In this document: positions 31,116 to 42,579 of the stretch, one piece after another
How positions within the stretch are numbered: position 1 is the first letter of the stretch
How the letters are laid out: the number at the start of each line of letters is the position of its first letter
DNA from: Tausonia pullulans
Taxonomy: Eukaryota > Basidiomycota > Tremellomycetes > Cystofilobasidiales > Mrakiaceae
Length of the DNA stretch: 64,000 nt
Reading direction: 5' to 3'
Assembly: GCA_951802195.1 (NCBI GenBank)
Contig: OX637633.1
Span: forward strand, 248,001 to 312,000
Translations under genes and position numbers: made by a program
Notes under the pieces: model-generated
Told to the model about the DNA's origin: nothing
Seen by the model: the letters and a program-made list of their open reading frames with translations, nothing else
Database searches by the model: none

Positions 31116-32547
31116 ATGCCAGCCCTGGCCCCTGCAACAGCAGCCACCATCCTGCCCCCTCCCTCTTCTCCCATCACCGCTCCAGCAGGCAAGCCCACCG
31201 ATCTCGCCCTCAATCTTATCTCGGGCTCCGTTGGCGGCGCGTTCCAGGTCCTGTGCGGCCAGCCGCTCGACACGATCAAGACAAGGGCGCAGACGGCGCC
31301 GCCTGGGCAGTTCAAGGGGCCTTGGGATGTTGCAGTCCAGACGGTACGCAAGGAGGGCTTCTTGGGTCTCTACAAGGGTACGTCGAGTCAAGAAGAGATC
31401 GGTCGCCGGCGTGGCGTCGCCCTCGGTCTCGTGCGGCGAAGCGGAATATCGAGATTGGGGGGAGAGCTCTTGGTTGTTTAGAGCCACCCCATTGACGACC
31501 CTATCTTGTTCCTCTTCTCGACTACCAGGCATGGCGTCCCCGCTCCTGGGCGTCGCAGCAGTCAACTCGCTCCTCTTCGGAGCCCTGTCCGTCGCAAAGC
31601 GCATCGTCTCTCCGTACCCAGACCTCTCGATCGCTCAAGTTGGCTTGGCAGGGGGCATGGCTGGAGGTGTGAACGCCATTCTGGCGAGCCCTGTCGAGAT
31701 GTTCAAGGTGGGTTCGGTACGCTCACTCCAATCATACGGCGCGCTGACCCAGGCTGGGTTATTCGGGAAACCTCTCACAGATCCGGATGCAGGGCCAGTA
31801 TGGCTCGACCACAGATAAGAAGCTCGGCGCGGTCGTGAAGGAGATGTGGACCCAGCATGGCTTCCGAAGGGGCATCATGCGTGGATTCTGGGTCAGTCGA
31901 CGACGTCAGGACGGCGGTGCCACGATTTCTGACTCTCAGCATTTCTCTACACATCAGGTCACCTTTATCCGCGAGATCCCTGCCTACGCTGGTGAGCGCC
32001 TCCCATTCATTTCCCCCTGCTTGCAAGCTAACGCTCGCTTTCACTTCAGCCTTCTACTCCATGTACGAGTTCTCCAAGCGCAAGTTCTCTTCCATCTACA
32101 CCCCTCCGCCAGGCCAGCAGCTCCCCGTTTGGTGCCTCCTTACCTCGGGCGCCTCGGGAGGAGTCGCCTACTGGCTCGCTTCGTACCCGCTCGGTGAGCG
32201 GTTCCTCGCACTCATACTCATCACGATGTACTTGGCTGCCGATTGACACGCCGACCCGACCTGTCCTAGATATCGTCAAGTCCAACGTTCAGCTCTCGGC
32301 GACGCCGCCGGAGCGCGGCTACATTCTCCGAGAGCTCAAAAGCATCGTCCACAAAAATGGGTGGGCTGGCCTCCTAAGGGGTCTCTCGCCGACGCGTGCG
32401 TCTTATCTCTCCCTGCTCCTTTGTCCTCACGCGGACTGACTCATGCCACCTTCTCCTCCAGTCATCCGTGCGGTCCCGGCGGCGGCGTCGACGTTTGTCG
32501 CGTTCGAGATCACGCGAGATCTTCTGATCGAACACGCGGGTTTCTGA
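31116..32547 (+). CDS. Mitochondrial inner-membrane carrier, Ymc1/SLC25 type
   Basis: Six or seven exons, about 315 residues, start MPALAPATAATILPPPSS. Three carrier repeats are seen. Repeat 1: LNLISGSVGGAFQVLCGQPL with signature GQPLDTIKTRAQ. Repeat 2: AQVGLAGGMAGGVNAILASP with SPVEMFKIRMQ (Glu for the usual Asp). Repeat 3: LTSGASGGVAYWLASYPLDI with YPLDIVKSNVQ. Each begins with P-x-D/E-x-x-K/R and is followed by a loop and an even-numbered helix (GLYKG, FRRGIMRGFW, GLLRGLSPT). The end RAVPAAASTFVAFEITRDLL matches the Ymc1/Ymc2 and carnitine/ornithine carrier branch. Ymc1 and its relatives move amino acids or cofactors of glycine metabolism; the cargo cannot be read from sequence. Ends at 32547. 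Confidence 0.87.
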
Positions 32548-32649
32548 TTAGACAGAGCATATAAAAGATACTCTCGATTTTAGGAGTAGTAAGCGTCAAA
32601 ATCCCGCTTGGTTAGAATCACCGCCCCTGGGAGTCATCGGCGAGGAATA

Positions 32650-33952
32650 TCAGTCCTGTCCAGTCTCAGCAGCCCTGGGGCGCATCTTACAGTGCTGCAT
32701 CGTCTGCTTGAGAATGCGCTCAATGTCGTCATCTCGCCATGCATCTTCCGTCCCTGCCGCCCGGACTGACCGCATTTCATCACGTGAGCGGGTTTTCGTT
32801 CGAAGGAAGGTTACGCGGACGCACCCTTCTTGATCAAACTCGTCTTGAATCTTCCCCTTGGTCCGACGCTCTTCTGCCACCTCCCAATCTGCCTTGCGTC
32901 GTCCGCCGACCGACGACCGAGCCAAAAACGAAAGTACCACTGCTTGTTTTCTCATGATGAGCTGTGGACCAGATCATATGCCGAGGGACACGATAGGACG
33001 GAACGGACCTGCATCCACCCACGAGGATCCTGGCCCTGCACCCAGCCGGCCTTCTCCCACTCCTCGATGCTCTGCGACGCCTTCACGCCGTACTTATTCA
33101 CTCTGGGGTCGTACTCTTGACTCGTGAGGAGCTTGGAAACTTGAGGACGGAGCGATGTGATTAGTAGAGCCTGAGCATGGACGAGCAACATCAGCGGCTG
33201 ACCATCGAGATCAGACCACCATTCTTCCGGCCACTCCGTGTGTCCCTCGGGAATCTCCTCCCCCCTCACTCTGGAATAGAACGCCCTGTCGTGTTGCCGC
33301 ACCGTCAGCCGCAGCAGCGCCCATGCCCCAAACAACGCTCTCCGTCAACTCACCTCCAGTAAGTCCCTCCAAAGCTCCCCATCCGCAGTACCTCCTCAGG
33401 ACTCAAATTTGGCCTGAACCCCTCGTACCCGTCCTCAAACACCCACGCTCCAAACCCACCGGCGCTAACAGCGTCCTCGCGAGTCGGTCGGGGCGCGATG
33501 GGGAGGGGGTTGTATCCCTCGGCGTCTTCGTAGGGAGGCGGCGCGGCGGGAGCGGGGAGTTGCCGGGGACCAGGGACAGTGCCGATGGGTCTGGATACGG
33601 AAGGACGCTCACCGGCGTCGTTGGCGTCGTCGCTGTCGCCACTGGCGGCAGTACCGAACACAATCGACGCGGCTGCCGCGACGCGCGCGGACTTGCGAGA
33701 AGGCTCCTGTGGAGTCGGAGGAGGACCGCGTTTTTTGTTTTTCAAGGGGGCATGGTTCTTCTTGAGGGCTGGGGAGGGTTTGGGAGGGGAGAGAGGCTGG
33801 AGGGAAGACGGACGCGTCAACAGAATGGACAAGGATTGGGGGTGGTGAAGGAGGAGGAGGAGGGGGGGACAAACGCGTGCTATGCCAAGCGAGGCGAGGA
33901 GAGCGCGATTGGCCTCGATATTGGCTGCTCGTTCGGCCTCGTAGTCGGACAT
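32650..33952 (-). CDS. Conserved fungal protein of unknown function (GGTYWR / DPRGWxQWYxRFxLGRR motifs)
   Basis: Start MSDYEAERAANIEANRALLA at 33952. An intron (about 33878-33797) leads to a Lys/Pro-rich stretch (KKNHAPLKNKKRGPPPTPQE, RKSARVAAAAS) that could be nuclear-localising. Then come FEDGYEGFRPNLSPEEVLRM, GSFGGTYWR, EIPEGHTEWPEEWWSDLDGQ, NKYGVKASQSIEEWEKAGWV, DPRGWMQ, and after the last introns QWYFRFWLGRRSADDARQIG, RWQKSVGPRGRFKTSLIKK, DAWRDDDIERILKQTMQHCK. The end (ETGQD) is at 32650. From memory, proteins with this motif order (GGTYxR, DPxGWxQWYCRFxxGRR, D-x-RQIxRW) are found in most fungi and some algae, with no known activity. All five junctions keep frame, so the model is sound even though the role is unknown. 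Confidence 0.8.
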
Positions 33953-34133
33953 GGCGCATGGATGATGGAGCTTGGGAGAAAGGGTGCGACACTAGGCGCC
34001 TTGGATCGAAGGCGACGACGCGTCAAAGCGCTACGTCATCGACTCCAAAAGACGCACGCGCAGTCAAGCGGCAAATCCTCATAGATCATATGAGGCATAA
34101 AACGACAGTGTCATCCTCAGGCAGGCTCCTTTT

Positions 34134-35557
34134 TCACTCATCCTTCCACTGCGAAACATTCCACCCCCAGCTAACTGCCCCGTCCTTCCCCCGATCCAGC
34201 CCGTCAAGCTGCGCGACCTCCACCTCGGTGAGCTCAAAGCCATCGAACACCTGGGCGTTCTCGAGGATTCGAGAAGGCGTCGAAGATTTGGGAAGGGGGA
34301 CGAGGCCCTTTTGGAGAGACCAGCGAATGAGGACTTGGGCGGGGGTCTTGGAATGCTGTATTTATGGACATATCTCAACGCGCGTGTCAAGCGGAATGGG
34401 CAAACATGAGGCACGTACTGCCTCGGCGATGGCAACGATCTCAGGCTCAGTCATGTGCTCAGCTCGTGCGAGGGGGCTGAGTAGAAACGGCCAAGGGTCA
34501 GGCCAGCAGTCGACAATGCGGGCTTGGTGAAGAAGGCACACCAGTACGCCTGCACGACGATGTCGTGCGCTTTACAGTACGCCACGATATCCCTCCTCTG
34601 GCACCAGGGGTGACACTTCCAAGGTGTGCGGAAGTCAGCCCAAGTGAGCAGATTCTCAGGCGAAAGGCAGTTCATCAACGGACCTCGATCTGATTGACCG
34701 ACGGCGCGATCCCCAAGTTGGCAGCGGCAAGCACTTCGAGATGCTTGACGCCGCTGGAGAAAAATGGGATAGGTCAACACGGAAGAGGAGATAAGCGAGA
34801 TGGATACACTCACAAATTCGACACGCCGATAGACCTAAGCTTGCCCTCCTTCACCTTCTGTACGAGCGCACGGTACGTGTCGAAGAGTTTTGCCGAGCCG
34901 GAGAGCTGGAACAAGCGAATTCAGAGGTCGCTCAATGAAGAGGGCTGAATGGAAGCCCTCACCGGATCGTGGATGAGGAACAGATCGAGGTAATCTGCTC
35001 GCTGGCAGTCAGCAACACATCAATCCTGTCTGTGGGATGAGTCCCATCCTTACCGAAGCCGAACTGCTCGAGGCTCTCATCTACAGCCTTGAGCGTGCTA
35101 TCGTAGCCGTGCTCCTTGCTCGTGATCTTGCTGGCTGTAAATAGATGGCATTAACGAGAGCCAATTTGACTGCGTTCTGAACGTGCACTCACTGACGAAG
35201 ACCTCCTCCCTCTTGCCTCCCCATGCCCTGATAGCCCTTCCAACCTCGTCCTCATTGCTAGGTGTAGTCCAGAGTGAGGCGGAGAACAGGAGAGCTCAGT
35301 ATAAGTCTAGCTCGACGATCTGCCAATCTCTCCCTGACGCTCGCTCGCTCAGCGCACCTGTAGGCCCGCGCGGAGTCGATGTGCCGATAGCCAGCCTTCA
35401 GAGCCTCGAGGCAGGCCGAATAGCATCCCTCACCGCGGTTCTGGTAGACACCGAAGCCGACGATAGGCATCGGGTGGCCTGAGGTAAGCTGGAGCGTCGA
35501 TGAGAGGCTGGAGATCAAGCCGCGGCAGGCGGCGGAGGAGGACGCTGCGGCAGTCAT
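34134..35557 (-). CDS. Aldo-keto reductase
   Basis: Nine or so small exons from ATG at 35557: [152 protein letters not shown], then the C-terminal [20 protein letters not shown] and a Trp-rich end ([13 protein letters not shown]). The catalytic tetrad is present: Asp and Tyr in HIDSARAY, Lys in ASKIT, His in LIHDP. GxSN and SxxxN-type residues for NADPH follow. About 310 residues, the normal size of a cytosolic AKR (NADPH-dependent carbonyl reductase). Substrate not determinable. The protein starts with an unusual Ala/Ser-rich leader of some 20 residues. Confidence 0.9.
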
Positions 35558-35747
35558 GAGGCTTTCGATAATTCCTTGTTGAAATGAGCAGCGGTGTGCA
35601 GGGGGGCAACTCGTCGTCTTGAGTGTTGGATGGGGAACAGAGTGAGGATGAGAACTTACGGTCAAAGCCGGTCCTCATCTCTTCGACGGTCCGACCGCGC
35701 CTGTCTCACCTCGCTCCTCCCTAGCCTCCTTCCCTGTCCCAACGCCT

Positions 35748-36597
35748 ATGCTCGCTCGTGCTTCCCGAGCGCCCCTCCGACTCTTCAACTTTCATCGAGC
35801 CATGTCTATCTCTGCGCCGCCACCAGCCGCTGAGACGGCGCCCGGCTTGTTGGCTGAGCGCGTCGCGTCCCCCCTTCGCATGCAGCTCGTCCTCCGAAAA
35901 GACCTCGACGTGCGTTTCTCTTGCCTCCCTATATTCATTACGACGTTCTGACTGCTCGTCGCTTTCTGAGGCAGTGGCCAACTGGCCCGCTGATGGCCCA
36001 GGTCGCGCACGCTGCGACAGCCGTCATGTGGGAATTCCGGGACGAACAGGAGGTGCTCGAGTACGCGGCTGATCTGAAGGGGATGCGCAAGGCGCGTTGA
36101 GCAAACTTTTCTCCTTTGTCTGGCATGCTTTCGTGCTGATGTAATTACGCTTGGCCGGTCAGCTCGTGTACCAGGTTGGTCAAGTCACTGATCGCCCGGT
36201 GGACGCGTCGTGACTCGATATCGATGCTCAGCCTACCTGACACGGACGATGAGGCCTTCCCTCCTCTACTTCATCTTCTTCTGCTTCTCACTAGACACCC
36301 ACACTAGAAGCCCTCTTGGCTCTCTCTCAAGACTTGAATAGTGCCAACCCACCTGTGAAGCATCACCTTGTGCGTGCGCGCGTCTCGCTCGCCTTTGTCC
36401 TCGCAAGCATGATCACACGCCTGCTAACTCCGGCTCGCTGGCGGATGATGGCCCGTTGTCGTGACCTCTCTCCTTAGTGGACCGAGCAACCCGAAGACAC
36501 TCCGACAGCACTAGCGATCGTTCCCAATCGATCGGACTCCAAGGCCGGTAAGACAGTCAAGAAGCTGCTCAAGAAGGCTGAGTGCGTATTCTACTAG
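35748..36597 (+). CDS. PTRHD1-like peptidyl-tRNA hydrolase domain protein
   Basis: Start MLARASRAPLRLFNFHRAMS at 35748, an Arg-rich leader suggestive of mitochondrial targeting. Exons then give RMQLVLRKDLD, WPTGPLMAQVAHAATAVMWE, EVLEYAADLKGMRK, a short VYQ exon, TPTLEALLALSQDLNSANPP, and WTEQPEDTPTALAIVPNRSD ending KLLKKAECVFY at 36597. The order QxVLRxDL-W..G.(L/V)xAQ..HAA.A, then W.EQPE...ALA, is that of PTRHD1, a divergent relative of archaeal-type Pth2. In PTRHD1 the hydrolase activity is disputed. About 165 residues and five introns. The promoter is shared with the divergent aldo-keto reductase, whose start is only 190 bases away. Confidence 0.85.
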
Positions 36598-36827
36598 ACG
36601 TCGATGCGGTGGGAGCAAGTCCATGGATATTCTAGTGGGGACCTCCTGTGAGGGAGGGAGGGAGAGGGAGGCGCGAACTAGGGTGAATAGTTCAGCATGC
36701 AATTGAGATAGGGATAAGCGAATACAGTAAGGAATGTGGCGATTGATCAGTTCCACAGAGAGAGAAATGAAAAAATGAAACAAAATGAGAGAAAGTGGAT
36801 GTAAAGACGAGGAGACAGCGCTGCGCC

Positions 36828-39800
36828 TTACGCCCCCGACATCGCGAGCATCGCCTTCCGGTTCCTCGTCTTCCTCCTGCGAATCCCGTGAATGTGCGCG
36901 CCTAGACCTCGCTCGTTCGGAGGCGGGAGGAAGCCGAGAGCCTGTCGCATCGGCTCGAGCGGAAGCTCGTTGTCTGGGTCGACGCTGGAGGTGGGGCGGT
37001 ACTTGGGTTGAGGGCGAGCGGTGGAGGGCTGTCGCTTCACTGAGGGGGATGGGGGGGCGATGGGAGATGGGGAGAGCGGAGAGCGGAGCTCGGTGTCTTG
37101 GGACGGAATCTGCGGAAGAGGGAGGGAGTTGTCAGCTTGAGGCGTGAGGGAATGGGAGGTGGCAAGGACACGGACGAAGCGGAGAGGGAGCGACGAGTTG
37201 ACGCAGACAATGTCGAGCTGTTCCATGTAGTACTGTTGAAAGGTGTCAGAGAGATCCTTCTCAAAAGAAAGCATGGGCGCTCACCTTAACAGCGGCGTGG
37301 AAGCGAGTACGACGGGCCCAACCTAGATATCATAGATCAGCTATGCGTCTTTAGGCCTCATCACATATCTGGACCCACGATTGCCCCAGTCTTGCCAGGT
37401 CGCCAAGTGCAGGAGACCGATCGTGAGCTCGACTGAAGAGATAGAGGTCAGCCTTACGCATCCGCCACACGGTTTAAACCAGCACGCACTCGATTGCTGG
37501 TAATCGATGTGCTGGTACATGATGGCCGTCCCTGATGCAATGTCCCGCTGCTCGTCCGTCTCCAGCCACGTATTGATGCACTTTTCGAGCTGGTCGATTT
37601 GCTCGATTGTCGTCTGCCAGCCGACCTGGACGGTCATATTCTCAAACATATCACCCGACCGGCGGACGTTGATGATGGGCATGAGGAAGAGAACACTATT
37701 GTAGTCTGAGGGGGTAGACTTCAGCATCTGAACGGGCTAAGATATAACACATAACTCACAGTACGCCTCGGTCCCGTCGACGCGCGTGAAGTTGGTCGAA
37801 AAGATGCCCATCTTCTTGACGATAAGGTTTTCTGTTCCGATAAAGACGCGGTCCCCTGTGTCAAAGGGGTGGGTGACAAAAAGGAAGATGACCGAGTCGA
37901 ACGCGTTGGAGCAGGTCGCCGAGAAAATGAACGAGAGACCGAGAAGGATTCCATAGAGTGAGGTGAGCTCCGTTCCGAGGGTGACGCCGAAGACGATGAG
38001 GCCGACTGCGGGAAAGAGTGTTAAAGGAGAACGGAAAGGCGACGCGACGCAACCACGCACTGAAGAAGAGGATGACGGCCGCGACGATCATGAGCATACT
38101 GTTGAGCGCCTTGACGGCGTGGCCGACATCCTGCATGGCCTTGGCGAGGAAGCGACGCTCTTTGTACGTCCTCATGACGACCGTCTTGATCTCGGACCGG
38201 GAGACATCGTCATTGTTGTCCTGAGGGCGGGTGGGTGTCAGTCTGCTTCAGAAGCATGGAGGCCTTCGCGCACCTTGTCAAAGACCCGGAACGCCTGCTT
38301 GGCCTGCTCAGGCGTGTCAAAGGCCGGGTAGAAGTCCGAAGGGATGAGGTATGACCTATTGGCGGACGCGGGCCTGTAAGACTGAAAGATGGCGCGCGCC
38401 ATTTGCTAAGGAGAGAGAATCAGCCACGTGTGCGAACGGGAACCCTTGATGACGCCCACCTTCGCTGCATGCGGAGTCGAGACGGAAAAAGAAATATCCT
38501 TGCGGTTCCCTTCCTTGCCCTTCACATTGCGCGCATCGTGGACGAGGACCTTCTTGACGCCTTTCCGGAGATCATTCGCAAAGGTGCCCAGGCCTGTCGC
38601 GGCCTCTTCATCGTTGAGGTCCTTGCGCGGGGGGTATGATGTCGAGTTGGTGGACTCAGCAGCAGATGGCGACTGACGGCAGGAGCGGTCGGGGAAGAGC
38701 TTGGATGAGTTGATGCTAACGGGTCCGAAGGGCTTGATTTTTTGCTTGGGGCGGTAAAGGTTAAGCCGGTCAAGGACGCTGATGGTGAGCTGGTGGAAAC
38801 GCGCGGCGAGGCAGAGGGGTGAGAGAAGGAGAAGTCAGCTTGGGGGGTAAACTATTGCGAGTTGCTGACGTACACTGATGGCGTCCAGGCGGTCCTTGAA
38901 GGCAACGCGGTGGAAGCGGAGGGCTGTGGGGGACCCTCAGCGACAAAGACAAGCTGAGAGGAGGAAGGGACGCACCAATGAGAGAAAGGCAGATTTTTTC
39001 GATACAGTAAACAAGCATGAAAAAGAAGAAGAATTCGACGACTTGGTACAGCTGACGAGGGGCGTCAGATGGGGTTATCGTAAAACGAGTGAGGGATCCT
39101 CACCCTGGGTGCATAGCTAGCCCGGCTGTTGCCCTCATCATTCATCTTGTAAAGGGCAAAAATCTGGCCAAAGACGACCGCCCAAGAGCCCCAGATAGAG
39201 GCAGCGTAGAGGATGGGTTTGATCCAACCCTTGATAACGCCGTACACCTCGACGTGCATTTTCATGCTCTCGGTCACCTCACCCCAAAAGATATGGATGA
39301 GGCCGAGGGCAGCCGCAGGCAGAAGGTCAATGATGACCGCGAGCATCCACGAGACCGAGACGTTGAAAGCCGCAAAGTAGAACCAGGCACCGACGTTGTC
39401 GTCGACGTACTTGCGATGGGGCGTGTGCTCCCCCGGGTGGTACCAGTAGAAGTGGACCAGCAGGGCGATGGCGATGAGGCACCCAGAGAGGAAGGTAGAT
39501 CCGATGAGCGTCGAGAAGAGCGCCGTTGCGATCCTGCAAAGGAGTCAGTTTCCAGTCGTGCCCGACTGCGACATCACTCACCGCTTAGGACCCCAGCTCT
39601 TCTTCCGCTTGGTGAGACCCATCGACTCGTCAAACTTTGCCTCTTGGTCGACGAGATCCTCTTCGTCGCTCCAGTCGTAGAGATTATGGTCCGTCTCGTC
39701 TCGGGCGTCCTCCTCGGCGTCGCTCATGAAGCTTGAGGTGCGCGACAAAGGAGGGGGGCGTGTGGAATCCTGCGTATCATCGTCGTGGCCGTCTCCAACG

Positions 39801-40294
39801 TCCGTGGTCGCTGACGACTCCCAGCGATGATCGTCGACCTCGGCGTCCTCGACACGGACTGTCCCAGCAAAGCGCGTCTTGGGGGGGGAGTGAACATCGT
39901 CGTCGTCCCTCTGGAGAGGTCTCAACGACCCAGACGAGGACGACGAGGTGAAAGCGGACGCTACCGCGGCGTCGGCAGCGAGCCCGCCAGGGGATGTTCC
40001 GCCGAGGTCAATCTCTTCTAAGAAAGGGGAAGTCGCCATCGTAGCCGGCGGCACTGCTCGTAGCCGCTCTCGGCCGTTGTCGGCGCCGTCGAACAGGCGG
40101 TCGTCCTCGACCTCGCGCTCCTGGTCGACCGTGTCGTAGGAGAGCGAACGAGAGAAGTCTGGGAATTCGGCCAGGCGGTGTTCATCTTCACTGTTGTCAA
40201 TGGCCAAGGAGGGGGGTTCAAAAGGGAGCTGGTCGGGCCCACCGCCGGCGGCAGGCTGAGAAGCTGAGGCTAATGGAGGGCTGGGAGGAGGCAT
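36828..40294 (-). CDS. MscS-like mechanosensitive channel with EF hand
   Basis: Start MPPPSPPLASASQPAAGGGP at 40294. About 235 residues of acidic, Ser-rich cytosolic N terminus follow, then several membrane segments (FLSGCLIAIALLVHFYWY, WMLAVIIDLLPAAALGLIHI, GSWAVVFGQIFALY, EFFFFFMLVYCIEKICLSL). After a linker comes an EF hand (AFRVFDKDNNDDVSRSEIKT), then the pore module: ALNSMLMIVAAVILFF, GLIVFGVTLGTELTSLYGIL, LGLSFIFSATCSNAFDSVIF and the MscS beta domain (VTHPFDTGDRVFIG, FTRVDGTEAYYYNS, FENMTVQVGWQTT). The Arg/Pro-rich tail (IRRRKTRNRKAMLAMSGA) ends at 36828. N-terminal helices plus EF hand plus pore is the layout of fission yeast Msy1/Msy2, which sit in the ER and respond to hypo-osmotic shock. 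Nine or more introns; about 950 residues. Confidence 0.9.
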
Positions 40295-41242
40295 GTTGCG
40301 CGTGCTGGTTGGGGAGAAAGCTTAGTATGCGACCAGAGAACCCGCGGTTTGGGGTCTCTCCCCTGTCCTCTCACGCCCTAGCTCTTCGTACGGGCCAGAC
40401 CGAGCCGGGGTGGATCCCTAAATTGAAGGGTCGTCGTCGGGGCTCGAAGAAGGGGTCCCCGCAAGCCCGCCCCCAGGGTGGTCGTCATAGAAGGCCGTTC
40501 AGATCGGGTCTTTTCAGGAGTGATATCTCTCGCGTTCCCCTGCATCCTGAGTCGGTTGGCGCAGCTGCAGATAAGCAACCATCACGAACATGCGCGTTGA
40601 GGTTCTGACTAGAGATATCCAAAACGCTCCGTGCAGTGAGGCGATGTCAAAGACAATGGCGCCGTCGTCCTCACTTGGAAGCGCTTCAGGGCCCCGATTG
40701 CATCTTTAAATATTAATAAAAAAAGTTTCTTCCTTTGAATCAAGGACATGCCCCTTCTTCAACTTGTCAGCCTCTTCCTCGGCTTGCCTCGGCCAACGCA
40801 TCGGACTGCGCCGCCATGCGGTGGAGAGGCTTCGCATCGATCCATGTCCTCTCTCCACCGTCCCTGTGGGGAATGACTGCCCTGCCTTACTGCACTGCGT
40901 GTCGTTGATCTGCAGCTGTCCTAATTGCTCCCGCTTGCTGATAAGCGACCAACACGGCGCAATGCTTTGGGAGACAGATATAGAAAGAACCTGTACTCCG
41001 TAACGTTCCTGAAAACACAGTTTGCCTGGAAGAACCAAGACGGGGAGCACTCATACCTAGGGGCCGCCTGGAGTTGTCAGGAGTGAGAAGAAACATGGAG
41101 GCAGCCCGAGGTGAGTCTCTTACTCATCGCACGCGTAACGTCTCCGGTATATCGTACCTCTTTTTTTCTAGTTTGTGGGGAGATTTGTTCTGACAAAGAG
41201 CAAAAAAGGAATCGATACATTTGAATGTATCGAATCGAGGAA
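40295..41242. other. Intergenic; one weak minus-strand frame
   Basis: Holds the promoter of the MscS gene. A minus-strand frame ending at 40706 (RQAEEEADKLKKGHVLDSKE) has a protein-like end, but nothing supports a full gene: no motif, no clear start, and no other conserved exon. I do not annotate it. Confidence 0.35.
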
Positions 41243-41356
41243 TGCTCAATATGGGAATCGAACCCATGACTTCTGGTAAGCAGGATCTATCACGAGAATC
41301 CAAGCTGTTTCGGTTATCCACATAAGACCAGCGCTGTACCCCTGAGCCAATCGAGC
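41243..41356 (-). tRNA. tRNA-Ile (anticodon UAU) with intron
   Basis: Minus strand from 41356: acceptor GCTCGAT pairs with ATTGAGC before discriminator A. D arm GCTC...CAGC; anticodon stem CTGGT/ACCAG with loop CTTATG-T, so the anticodon is TAT. The T arm ATGGG-TTCGATT-CCCAT is perfect. An intron of about 41 bases follows base 37. The yeast tRNA-Ile(UAU) also carries a long intron. B-box GGTTCGATTCC is canonical. Confidence 0.88.
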
Positions 41357-42579
41357 ACATTTCTGCGAAGATCCCGATCTTCTCTTCACAACAGTGTGTA
41401 ACGATCAAACACGGTGCCAAAAGATTTCAATTCAATTGCTTCGCCTATGTCCTTGGTTCGGATCCGAGGTCCCCGCCGCCCCTCATCCTCTCCCCCCTCC
41501 TCCTGCCCACTCAGCTATTATTTATTTAAACAAACAAACTAACTCAAAAAACGCTTTCCGTATGCTCTCGCCTTTCTCGATAGCCTGATTCTGTAGTTTA
41601 GTCGCTACGGGGCTGACTGACATGTCCGCACGTCAATTCATGGACCCACGATAATCAATAGTCAATGGGAGGGGGCGGAAGGCAGGGAGGAGGCGCGTTA
41701 TCGTGCGCTCGCTCCCGAAAGAGGTGAGAGAAAGAAGGGAGAAAGGATCGCTTTCCGCTCCCTCGCATGAATGACGGTCGTTTTATTGTTAATTGGGGGT
41801 GATACTATGGTTATAATACCACACACACACAACAAAAAAAAAAAAGGAGAGAAAAGTGAGGACGGGAGGGATCAGAAAGGAAGAGTAGATAGGATCGATA
41901 AAGGGAGTGTAAAGGAAAAGAAAGGAAGAGAGAGGAGAGCTGGAAAGAGGAAGGAAGAAGAATAGAGGGAGAGCACCAGGCGCGTACCCAGACAATTACC
42001 GCCACCCCCATCACGACTGACACGCCCAGCACCGGCACCCCCACCAGACCAGCCAGGGATTCTGGCCACAGCCCACCCGAGCGGACTAACTGCCTTGGCT
42101 GTTTACGACCCTTGGTTCCCCTGCCCGTGCGGCGCACCTCTCTTCTGTCTTTCAGGACTATTCTATATAACTGGCAAGCTGCCTTCTTGGTCTACCAACG
42201 ATCTAGCCAGCGAGTTAGTTAGGAAAGATCATGGCCCGCCATCCCCTCGAGAGTCCGCTACTTGACGAGCAAAGGAAGCATCAGCGCGGTCGAGAAGGGG
42301 TCGTCGCTCCTTAGGGATCACTGGAACCCCTTATTTCTTCTTCTCATTTGGAAATAATTTCCGCTCTTCTCTCCCCTCCCTTCTTCTCTCATTGAGACGA
42401 CGACGAAGACGATGTGGGAGAAAATGTCATGGCAGAGCACAGGAACGCGCGCGAAGGGAGATCGTGAAGAGATAGGGAAGGCAAGAAGGGAAGGAAAAGG
42501 GGGGAAAACTACTGAGAAGCCGAGCCGAGAAAATGAGGGAACATCGTCAAGAGAACCCTCCAAAGACGAAGGAGAGCGC
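41357..42579. other. Intergenic, low-complexity
   Basis: Contains a CA/A-rich run at about 41820-41845 and AG-rich sequence to 41970, then the 3' flank of RNR1. No gene recognised. Confidence 0.4.
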